Shown in pieces: positions 1 through 7,280 of a DNA stretch of 25,654 nt. Under the pieces are notes generated by a model. It worked only from the letters and a program-made list of their open reading frames with translations, did not search any database and was not told the origin of the DNA. A program made the position numbers and the translations under genes. This DNA comes from Pirellulaceae bacterium (GTDB lineage: Bacteria; Planctomycetota; Planctomycetia; Pirellulales; Pirellulaceae). Where the stretch lies: positions 1 to 25,654 of the forward strand of contig JAKVBZ010000077.1 of the NCBI GenBank assembly GCA_022448645.1. Reading direction: 5' to 3'. The first letter of the stretch is position 1. Every line of letters starts with the position of its first letter.

Positions 1-1413
1 CTTGATGGAGAGCTCGACAACCGTGTCCCTTCGGCCCGAGAGCTCGTCTATAACGACAAACGAGCAAATCCCAAAGGACGATTGCCGGATGACACATGGA
101 TCATTCGACCTGCCAATGTGGTCGGAGAACTTGTCAGCGACGATGACGGCTCATGGTCACCTGATCTGGAGAACTCACCGACGGACAATGACCGGACGTT
201 TACCCTCCGACCTCAGGACCTCGACAACTGTTTTGGCCCCGACGAAGACACCTGGTTCTTTCCTCGCGTGGCTGGAACGTTCAAGGAACGTGCCGGGTTT
301 CATGGTTGTCAAATGCCGGAGCAGTTGTTAGGTCGCATTGTCCGCACTTGCTCTAATCCTGGCGACGTCGTCCTTGATCCTTTTTCCGGCAGCGCAACGA
401 CTCTTGCCGTAGCCAAAAAACTTGGCCGCAAATTCATTGGCTTTGAGATTTCTCAAGACTACGTCGAATACGGACTTGGCAGACTTGATGCCATCCGAGT
501 AGGGGACCGTCTGGACGGGTCTGCGGAGCCGACTAAAAGTGCGCCAAAAACTGGGAAACGCCGTACAAAGAAATCAAAAGATAAAACGGCAGCTGTCGAC
601 GATGATCTATTCGCCAAAGAAAAGCGATACGAGGAAATCCAACTCGAGTTGACCTTGCGAGGCATCGTGGAAGCCTTCCGTTTAACACATGAAGGCTTTT
701 CGGCGGACCGAGTGGTTACCGACCCCGAGTTGAACGCAGAATTCATCAGCGCCTGCGAGCGTCTTGGGCTTGTCGGCGATGCGCGAACGTGGAACATGCT
801 CCTGTTTCGACTTCGCAAAGCTGGCAAGTTATCACATATTCAAACTGGTCGCCGAACGAGCTTTGCCTGGGATGACTGTGATCGCTACATGTTTGCCAGT
901 GAAATCGCTTGGCAGAGTATGTTAAGCAACCATTGTGCAAGAAGCCTGGATGAAATACTCTGTGCTCCAAATTTGGCAGCTGACTTCGACTCGATCGCTG
1001 GACAATTTGCCCCCGGATTTTCCCCGCTGGAATACCGATGGGCAGCTTTGATGCTTCGAAAGGAAGCAAAGAATGCTCGTAGCCGAGCCGCAGTATTGAC
1101 TCCCCCTTCGAATTTCACCGAGTCAGTACCCATTGCCGACCTCAAAGCTTCCAAAGTTGCCGACAAACCTGGTCTCTACATATTAAGCGACCATTCGCAA
1201 AACAAACTGTACGCAGGTGAAACATTAGGCCTAAGAAATCGCCTACGCCTGAAACGCGGTCAGCTGAAGGCGTGGGGAAAGGTCGCTGATTCGATCTTTG
1301 TACAAACGCTTCCCATGGAAAATCTAACAGCAGGCAAACTTGCCTGGCAAAGTTGCATCGTCAAGAAGTTCAAACCGCGACTAAACTGCGCTGAACTTGG
1401 ATCCACTACATGA
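1..1413 (+). CDS. DNA methyltransferase (beta-class) C-terminal part fused to a GIY-YIG-like domain; 5' partial
   Basis: The frame is open from base 1, so the start lies upstream; 470 residues are visible. Residues ~75-135 hold the C-terminal half of an N4-cytosine/N6-adenine methyltransferase: a segment with WFFPRVAGTFKERAGFHGCQ, then the SAM-binding motif DPFSGSATT (D126 onward) and an F-I-G-F-E strand. In beta-class enzymes the catalytic (D/N/S)PP(Y/W) motif precedes this, so it should lie just upstream. A Lys/Arg-rich linker (~175-195) leads to a helical region of unknown function (~205-365). The C-terminus reads like a GIY-YIG fold: GLY at 391-393, YAG at 404-406, R412/R414, and a closing KPRLN at 458-462. 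The position that normally carries the metal-binding Glu before the closing helix appears to be Gln450. The role may be DNA modification, or modification coupled to nicking. Methyltransferase call is firm; GIY-YIG call is moderate. Confidence 0.85.
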   Translation, partial: LDGELDNRVPSARELVYNDKRANPKGRLPDDTWIIRPANVVGELVSDDDGSWSPDLENSPTDNDRTFTLRPQDLDNCFGPDEDTWFFPRVAGTFKERAGFHGCQMPEQLLGRIVRTCSNPGDVVLDPFSGSATTLAVAKKLGRKFIGFEISQDYVEYGLGRLDAIRVGDRLDGSAEPTKSAPKTGKRRTKKSKDKTAAVDDDLFAKEKRYEEIQLELTLRGIVEAFRLTHEGFSADRVVTDPELNAEFISACERLGLVGDARTWNMLLFRLRKAGKLSHIQTGRRTSFAWDDCDRYMFASEIAWQSMLSNHCARSLDEILCAPNLAADFDSIAGQFAPGFSPLEYRWAALMLRKEAKNARSRAAVLTPPSNFTESVPIADLKASKVADKPGLYILSDHSQNKLYAGETLGLRNRLRLKRGQLKAWGKVADSIFVQTLPMENLTAGKLAWQSCIVKKFKPRLNCAELGSTT

Positions 1414-1630
1414 CGACAACGATTGCAGGTATGTCGAATGCGGTTCGCGACTCTTCGTGAATTTTTGCAGAGCGGTGTAAACCATCTTTCTCTTTGCACG
1501 ATCTTACCGACTAATGCAAAACAGCCTGCGCCGTCCCGCCGGGAAGCACAAGCGTCGCCCCAATAACCGGCAACACCAACCGTGCCAGATAACGATTCCA
1601 TCGAATCCGACATCGATAACTTGTCGCTCT

Positions 1631-3109
1631 TCACATATCCATCACCGCTTCAATGTCCGGATCAATTCGGCGCGGAGACGTACATAATGAAATACCAAAG
1701 AAAAGCAAAAGTGAGACGATCAACGCCAAAGCTCCCACCTGCAGACCATGTGGTAGCGTAATGTTTCCTACCCGCACAACAAAGTTAATCAGGAGACTCG
1801 ACAGGATAGCCGCGATAGCAGCCGGTGCGTTGGCTCGCTTCCAATTGAAACCGATTGCCACGGTCGGCACTAATGCTGCCGCGAATGTTCCCCAACCAAA
1901 GGCTCCTAATATCGCTACGAGATCCCCCAGATAAAGAGCGAAGAACGCAGCTATGATCGCCAACACGATGGTGACCAGACGCGCCCACAGCAGTTCACGC
2001 ACCAAGGAACGTCCCATGATAGCGCGCGGAATGTCATGCACGATCGCGGCGGCGCCAATATTCAAAAAAGCGTCGGCCGTCGACATGATTGCGGAAAACA
2101 ATCCGGCAAATACCATCCCAGCCAGCAACGGATGCGCAAACGCTTGTAGGAATTTCGGAGCCGCTTGGTCACTGGCAGCCAGTGCAGGATGGGAACCTGC
2201 CAACACGTGTGCTCGCATCACCAATCCGATACTGATCCATAAAAGCGCGGACAAGCCATACCCAACAACCGTAAACAAAAAAATATGTTTGGTGTCGGCA
2301 ATTCGCTTGTTCATCATGAGCTTAGTAACGACGTGTGGCTGGCCCACATTCCCAACAGCGAACAAAAAGAACCACGACAAGCTACCGACCATTCCCAAGG
2401 TACCCCAAGGCGACATAGCCTCTGGATTATCTGATTGAATGGTAGCCACAATGCCACTCATGCCACCAGAAAAGGAACGACATGCCGCAGCAAACACGAG
2501 AAGGGCTGCCACGACCATAATCAGCCCTTGGATAAGATCCGTGTAGACGGACGCAATGATTCCACCCGTTACACAATAAAACACCAAAACCGCACAAGCA
2601 AATGCCATACAAGCTTCAAGCGACACCGAACCGATAGCCGGATGATTTGAAATCACGTCCCGCAGGACAGTCGCCATAGCTAGAATCTGGGCTCCTAGAT
2701 ACCCCATCACACCAAGCACGATTGATACAGCGGTCAACAACCGGCAAGCTTCGCTGTTGTAGCGTGCCGCCACCACGTCAGGCAGTGAGACTGAGTCACA
2801 CAATTCTCCCATGAGGCGCAGTCGTTTTCCCAACAGATAGAAATTCAAGTAGTAGCCGATAGGCGCGGCAACAACCATCCACAGACTACTCACGCCCAAA
2901 CTGTAGACGAGCCCAGGGCCTCCCACAAAACCAAAGCCGCTCATCGTACTGGAGAAAACGGCGACACCAGTCACCAGTATCCCCAAATCCCGTCCAGCCA
3001 CAAAAAAATCTCGCGTCGATTTCGTACGGCGCATGGCCCAGATACCAATGACCAAACACATCGTCATGTACAGAGCAACACAAACCAGAATAACCGTAGC
3101 TCGATCCAT
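1631..3109 (-). CDS. Sodium:solute symporter (SSS/PutP-like family)
   Basis: A ~492-residue polytopic membrane protein with about 13 predicted helices, the usual size for the SSS family, which couples Na+ influx to uptake of sugars, amino acids, carboxylates or similar solutes across the inner membrane. Family hallmarks visible: SSTMSGFGFVGGPG in an early helix, YTDLIQGLIMV in a middle helix, GQPHVVTKLMM, and FSAIMSTADAF, which matches the helix carrying Na+-site serines and threonines. Three consecutive ATG codons occur at 3115-3107. An AAAGG Shine-Dalgarno (3116-3120) abuts the first and sits 6 nt before the third, so I chose the third. The upstream gene's TGA overlaps these ATGs, so the two are probably translationally coupled. 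Substrate is not readable; neighbours suggest a sugar or a sugar-derived product. Confidence 0.9.
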   Translation of the reverse strand: MDRATVILVCVALYMTMCLVIGIWAMRRTKSTRDFFVAGRDLGILVTGVAVFSSTMSGFGFVGGPGLVYSLGVSSLWMVVAAPIGYYLNFYLLGKRLRLMGELCDSVSLPDVVAARYNSEACRLLTAVSIVLGVMGYLGAQILAMATVLRDVISNHPAIGSVSLEACMAFACAVLVFYCVTGGIIASVYTDLIQGLIMVVAALLVFAAACRSFSGGMSGIVATIQSDNPEAMSPWGTLGMVGSLSWFFLFAVGNVGQPHVVTKLMMNKRIADTKHIFLFTVVGYGLSALLWISIGLVMRAHVLAGSHPALAASDQAAPKFLQAFAHPLLAGMVFAGLFSAIMSTADAFLNIGAAAIVHDIPRAIMGRSLVRELLWARLVTIVLAIIAAFFALYLGDLVAILGAFGWGTFAAALVPTVAIGFNWKRANAPAAIAAILSSLLINFVVRVGNITLPHGLQVGALALIVSLLLFFGISLCTSPRRIDPDIEAVMDM

Positions 3110-3111
3110 CA

Positions 3112-3654
3112 TCATCCTTTCAAATGACCCATGTCCTCCGTACGCCTTTTGGCAACTAGTTCGTGAAACCTTGCTTCGTCGTCAGGAAGCAACATCCAAC
3201 GAGAGAACGTCGCCATGTACAACAGCACAAGTAACAACGGATACGGCATGACAACAAACAGCATCCACCCCGTAGACGAGGGAAAAGCAAATAGCTTGCT
3301 GGATGTACCCATCAGCGATTGCCAATAAAGAACGACTACAATCGAAAACAACATTGCGAATCCTAATCCCCCAACCATCAAAACTCGCGATCCCAAACCA
3401 TCTCGATGATGACGGTTGAATCCCAGTGCACCACACAACACCACAAACAGTGACGTCAGCGTGCCAAAGCAACCAGCGGCAACGATCACTGGCCGGTGTC
3501 TTTGCATCCCGTCGGGCGCCTGCTTAATCGTGCCTGCTGGGTAGTTGGCATGGTCGTAACCCTGGCCTGACGGCACCGTTGGTGCGATACAGATCACACC
3601 TAATGCCACGGCCATTAGCACAAGCAGCCCGAATAGTATGTGTATGGTCTTCAT
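3112..3654 (-). CDS. Small four-helix membrane protein, function unknown
   Basis: 180 residues with four hydrophobic segments: an N-terminal one (roughly residues 4-25, possibly an uncleaved signal anchor), then ~56-78, ~90-112 and ~128-150, ending in a charged C-terminal tail rich in Arg, Glu and Lys. I do not recognise the family. It lies 35 bases after the SDR remnant, and its stop codon overlaps the ATG run of the symporter. That arrangement suggests it is an accessory or small partner of the transporter, although this is inference. A GGAG sequence on the minus strand (3666-3669) lies about 11 bases before the ATG, a slightly long but usable spacing. Confidence 0.8.
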   Translation of the reverse strand: MKTIHILFGLLVLMAVALGVICIAPTVPSGQGYDHANYPAGTIKQAPDGMQRHRPVIVAAGCFGTLTSLFVVLCGALGFNRHHRDGLGSRVLMVGGLGFAMLFSIVVVLYWQSLMGTSSKLFAFPSSTGWMLFVVMPYPLLLVLLYMATFSRWMLLPDDEARFHELVAKRRTEDMGHLKG

Positions 3655-3689
3655 CTAATCGTGCACTCCAAGGCAACAGGATACATTTC

Positions 3690-4088
3690 CTACGAATTTT
3701 TCCACTTCACGGCATACCCCAATGCCGCACCGCCATCTGAAGCAACCGCCTGACCGGTCATGAATGACGCTTCGTCCGACGCGAGAAAAGCGCACACTTC
3801 TCCCATTTCTTCGATCGTGGACAATCGTCCGAGGGGATGAAAATGCTCTAACGTTTGCAGTGCCACTTTTGGATAAAATTCCGTATTGGCCCACTCTTCC
3901 ATCAAGGGCGTCATGACTCCAGCCAGGCATACGGCATTGACAAGAACTCCATCGGCAGCGCGCCCTGCCTCTTCACCTCTGGCTGCAAGAACGACACGAG
4001 CACCGTATTTTCCGAAAACTTTGGCACCACCGAACCCGATGCCTTTAGACCCGCCCGTAATGACAGCTACTTTACCAGACAACTTCAT
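3690..4088 (-). pseudogene. Short-chain dehydrogenase/reductase with a large in-frame internal deletion
   Basis: 132 residues where the SDR family usually has about 250. The N-terminus is a normal NAD(P)-binding start: KVAVITGGSKGIG (residues 6-18), then ARVVLAARGEEAGRA to residue ~45. The next residues, ADGVLVNAV, belong about 130 residues further on in a typical classical SDR. The C-terminus is normal, with FLASDEASFMTGQ and a DGGAALGY ending. The join lies at about 3950-3960. The missing block should contain the NNAG motif, the catalytic Ser and the YxxxK pair, so the product is very unlikely to be a working dehydrogenase. The frame is preserved, so a stable product could still be made, or the downstream transporter genes may simply retain the leader gene. 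It is the first gene of the SDR / membrane protein / symporter run. Confidence 0.85.
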
Positions 4089-4434
4089 CGTTCATTCCTT
4101 CACACACAACGATTGATTTTGTATCGCTCATCGTACATGCCGTTCTGTGGTTGTCCAGACGTCAGCTCGAAACCAGTACACGGCCTACCGCTTGGTCAGC
4201 GATTCGTCGAACCGTTGCTCGGAGAGCCAATCCCAAAATTCGAATAAAAAAGGGAACGCCCACGGAAATCGCACACGCAAGAACACAATGGTACCTTCGA
4301 CATCCTCCCATTGATCTATTTCGTTTTCCTGGCCACCAAGTTTTACCGATTTTCGATAAACGGCCCAAAGAGCCCCTTCCAAGTCGAGGGGTCCATAAAA
4401 TCACATCATTCGTCGCTGTCGTGCCAGGAACGTC
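4089..4434. other. Gap between the SDR remnant and the secreted protein gene
   Basis: 346 bases between two genes on the minus strand. It should hold the promoter of the SDR/symporter operon and the 3' end of the upstream unit. I see no convincing -35/-10 pair and no T-tailed hairpin. A possible small minus-strand reading frame inside it is listed separately. Confidence 0.5.
4185..4382 (-). CDS. Possible small protein or gene remnant, unrecognised
   Basis: A 65-codon minus-strand frame in the gap upstream of the SDR remnant. Its only available start is TTG; an in-frame TGA lies at 4401-4403. The predicted peptide is rich in Trp, Phe and acidic residues (for example QWEDVEGTIVFLRVRFPW and FEFWDWLSEQRF) and reads more like protein than the other frames here. 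No Shine-Dalgarno is evident and I recognise no family. It could be a real small gene, the tail of a lost gene, or chance. Confidence 0.25.
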   Translation of the reverse strand: MEGALWAVYRKSVKLGGQENEIDQWEDVEGTIVFLRVRFPWAFPFLFEFWDWLSEQRFDESLTKR

Positions 4435-5442
4435 TCACTCCGACCGCAATGCCTTTACGTGCGGCGCACTCAAATGTGCGATTTGCTCACTGGATTCATA
4501 CGGAACATACATCGCGCGCATGACCATCTGATATCGCTGACCGACTTGAGGATCGGGAACCAAACACTGGAAGTCCCAAGCTGGGTTGCCATTGCCACCG
4601 CCAGATGGTGACTGAGTGAAACGAATGCTGTCCTGTGGTCGAAACATCTGTATGAGCGCCATCTCATGACTAACTCCGTAGTACCACGGTTCGGAATAGC
4701 GATCATTAGAACGGTTGAATACGAGCGTTAACGGAAAGCCTTCGTCATGCACGAAAGTGCGATCGTCGTCAACTGACAGATGCGTCGATAACACACCATG
4801 TCGGGGCGTGATCCCACGGATCCAATATTTACCCGATGTTTCGCTGGATTCACGTCCCTTGAAATGTATGTCCAGCGATTCGGGTTGATGGATGTAACTA
4901 GCCCAAAACAAACCGATGTAGCCGTTAGTGAATATGTTAGCGCGAGGGATGCACTCGACAGTCAATTCGATCGTACCGTCCTCCAACATCTGGTAGCGCA
5001 AGCAACTCTCTAGCTGGTACTGTGGCGTCGGTGCCTGGTACAACTCGACCGTATGCTGGTCAACCACACGCAGTTGCATGGGCGTGTTGCGTGGTTCGAA
5101 CAAAATATTGCGATCTTGCACCGTACCATCGTGGATGTGCTCGAAGTTCAATCCGGAATAGCTTGGAACGAACAGGTTCGCACGACGGTTGGTGTGTGTC
5201 AGCGATGCCACACCGCTATAGCCGGCACGATGTTGAGGCAACACTTCGTCGTCCACGGCCCGATTGTCAACAATCACAGCTTGCACATTCGCCCTCTGGA
5301 GAACCACATACGGTTTCTCAATACGTCGAAAAGTAACAGACTTGTCGCTCAACGAAGTTAAGCGAGGCAACTCATCAGCCCCGACAGTTAGAACTCGGTG
5401 CAACGAGAAAATGATGACCAAGGCACGCAACAATCGGCTCAT
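4435..5442 (-). CDS. Secreted protein of unknown function, possibly galactose-mutarotase-like beta-sandwich
   Basis: 335 residues starting MSRLLRALVIIFSL. The first ~22 residues form a Sec signal peptide with likely cleavage near VGA-DE. I chose the ATG at 5442 because GAGGAG lies 7-8 bases upstream on the minus strand; longer in-frame starts would extend upstream but lack this site and would bury the signal peptide. The mature part is beta-rich, with many aromatic and acidic residues and motifs such as SGLNFEHIHDGT and LFEPRN, which resembles the sugar-binding beta-sandwiches of mutarotase-like proteins. That fold guess is weak. No catalytic motif is recognised. It is divergent from the Gfo/Idh/MocA gene across a 270-base spacer and may share regulation with it. 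Confidence 0.8.
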   Translation of the reverse strand: MSRLLRALVIIFSLHRVLTVGADELPRLTSLSDKSVTFRRIEKPYVVLQRANVQAVIVDNRAVDDEVLPQHRAGYSGVASLTHTNRRANLFVPSYSGLNFEHIHDGTVQDRNILFEPRNTPMQLRVVDQHTVELYQAPTPQYQLESCLRYQMLEDGTIELTVECIPRANIFTNGYIGLFWASYIHQPESLDIHFKGRESSETSGKYWIRGITPRHGVLSTHLSVDDDRTFVHDEGFPLTLVFNRSNDRYSEPWYYGVSHEMALIQMFRPQDSIRFTQSPSGGGNGNPAWDFQCLVPDPQVGQRYQMVMRAMYVPYESSEQIAHLSAPHVKALRSE

Positions 5443-5550
5443 CCGATTTCTCCTCTTTCCCATAGTTGGACACATCACTTGAATTAGAACACATTCGCTG
5501 CCACAGCCATCCGTCATCAGACTACTGAAACGACGAACGCCAACAAAGCC

Positions 5551-5563
5551 AGACTGGCAGTCT
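5551..5563. promoter_or_regulatory. 13-bp inverted repeat in a divergent intergenic region (candidate operator)
   Basis: AGACTGGCAGTCT has perfect 6-bp arms around a central G. It lies between the divergent secreted-protein gene (-) and the Gfo/Idh/MocA gene (+), about 15 bases before an AT-rich GATAAT-like element (5578-5583). Perfect 6+6 dyads arise by chance several times in 25 kb, so only the location makes it notable. Confidence 0.25.
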
Positions 5564-5712
5564 CCACCAACTTACATGATAATAAATAGCGATTCGACAC
5601 CTCCTCACTTGGACCAACCATTGCAACCGTCGCTGCTTGCCTTCCTGCGTTGAATCCATGCGATGTAACACGGACACCACGTCCAGACTCTTCTACTAAC
5701 ACCGAGGTCATG

Positions 5713-7035
5713 ATGACGAATCGTCTCAACCGTCGCAAATTCCTGCAAGCGAGTTCCGCATTCGCCGCATTCAACATTCTACCCTCAGGCAGCCAAGCGG
5801 TTTCTCCGAATGGCAAATTGCGCACGGCCCACATCGGTGTTGGCGGTATGGGCGGCTATGACTTGAACGCCTTGTCAACCCATCCCCACGTTGAAATCGC
5901 TGCTCTTTGTGATGTTGATTTGACGCGTCTAGCTGCAGCAAAAGAACTACGTCCGCATGCTCAGACATATCGCGACTATCGCGATATGCTTTCAAAGCTA
6001 GGAGACAACATCGACGCCGTTATCGTCTCGACCCCCGACCACACTCACGCACCGGCGACGATGATGGCACTCAACGCAGGCCAGCCAGTCTATTGCCAAA
6101 AACCGCTGACCCATGACATTTTTGAGGCGAGACAACTCCGCAAAGTTGCCGAACGGAGCGAACGGCCTACTCAGATGGGTATCAATGCCCAATCCATGGC
6201 CGCCTATCGAAACGCAGTTGCTGTGATCCGAAGCGGAGCCATCGGCAAAGTCAGTCATGTGTATGCGTGGTGCCTTAAGAACTGGGGTTACGATGGCGGA
6301 CCACATCAAGAAGCAGCGCCAGTACCAAAGACGTTCGAATGGGATTTGTGGTTGGGCACCGCCGAGTGGCGTCCTTTTGTTCCCGAAGTCTACCATCCCG
6401 GCATCTGGCGCAAGCTGATTGACTTCGGGACAGGAACTCTTGGTGACATGGGTGTTCATATTTTCGATCCGCCCTACGCGGCCCTGGAATTGACCTTCCC
6501 CAAATGGGCCAAGACGACCTGCCGCCCGCCCACCGGAATCGGACACCCTGAAAAGAACATCGTCGAATACGAATTTCCCGGAACGAAACATACTACGGAC
6601 TCGTTGATGTGGACGTGGTATGACGGCGCTTATGCTCCCCCCAAAAACTCAGACTTGGGCCTGCCTCCGGATATCGAGGTACCTCAGCATGGTTCGTTCA
6701 TCGTGGGGGACGAGGGGCAGCTGCTACTTCCACACATCAAGGAAGCTCAGTTGTTCCCACAGGAAAAGTTCCGCGACTACCAGCGTCCCAATCTCGGAAA
6801 TGTTGATCACTATCATCAATGGGTCGACGCATGCTTGGGACAAGGCCAGACGACTGCCAGCTTCAGCTACGGCGGACCTCTGACCGAAGCACTGCTCCTG
6901 GGCGTCGTCGCTAATCGTTTTCCCAACACGAAACTCACCTGGGATGCGGAAAATCTCGAGGTAACAAATGAGCTCCAAGCCAACAAACTGCTTCGTCGTC
7001 AATATCGCGACGGGTTCGAAGTCGAACACCTGTGA
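5713..7035 (+). CDS. Tat-exported Gfo/Idh/MocA-family sugar oxidoreductase
   Basis: 440 residues. Two ATGs occur in tandem (5710, 5713); the GAGG at 5704-5707 is better spaced for the second. A twin-arginine signal NRRKFLQ (residues 6-12) precedes a hydrophobic stretch, so a folded, cofactor-loaded enzyme is probably exported. A Rossmann fold follows with GVGGMGG (42-48), binding NAD(P). The family's EKP motif reads QKP here (129-131; K130 kept), and GDMGVHIFD (from ~244, H249) is the usual active-site His segment. The family oxidises sugars, inositols or glycosides at a hydroxyl group, and exported Planctomycete members are numerous. It is the first gene of the plus-strand carbohydrate block, with a propeller-DUF1080 protein next. 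Together they fit oxidation then cleavage of a glycoside, but the substrate is unknown. Confidence 0.92.
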   Translation: MTNRLNRRKFLQASSAFAAFNILPSGSQAVSPNGKLRTAHIGVGGMGGYDLNALSTHPHVEIAALCDVDLTRLAAAKELRPHAQTYRDYRDMLSKLGDNIDAVIVSTPDHTHAPATMMALNAGQPVYCQKPLTHDIFEARQLRKVAERSERPTQMGINAQSMAAYRNAVAVIRSGAIGKVSHVYAWCLKNWGYDGGPHQEAAPVPKTFEWDLWLGTAEWRPFVPEVYHPGIWRKLIDFGTGTLGDMGVHIFDPPYAALELTFPKWAKTTCRPPTGIGHPEKNIVEYEFPGTKHTTDSLMWTWYDGAYAPPKNSDLGLPPDIEVPQHGSFIVGDEGQLLLPHIKEAQLFPQEKFRDYQRPNLGNVDHYHQWVDACLGQGQTTASFSYGGPLTEALLLGVVANRFPNTKLTWDAENLEVTNELQANKLLRRQYRDGFEVEHL

Positions 7036-7280
7036 GAGTCTCCAACCATCACTTCACGACGCATTAGCGAACCACTACTTGTAAAACCAACCTACGGTAT
7101 CCACAATCATCAAGTCTTCTCGACATCACGTTCTATGCCAGTCCAGAAGCACAGAAAATCCTTGGCATGAATCTCGAAGGACGAACCAAAAACGTCACTC
7201 TTAAATGTTAAACACGTTTCTCTGTAACATCGGATCTGCCTGCGTTTTTGATTTCGGAACGCAACGAAAGAACCCAACTC

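Noticed and set aside
1..1413. A defence island around the methyltransferase
   Set aside because: No restriction subunit, helicase, toxin-antitoxin or other defence gene is visible next to it; upstream sequence is outside the window.
5998..6591. A 197-codon open frame on the minus strand inside the Gfo/Idh/MocA gene
   Set aside because: It lies wholly antisense to a gene with clear family motifs, has no recognisable domain, and its residues follow the complement of the real codons.
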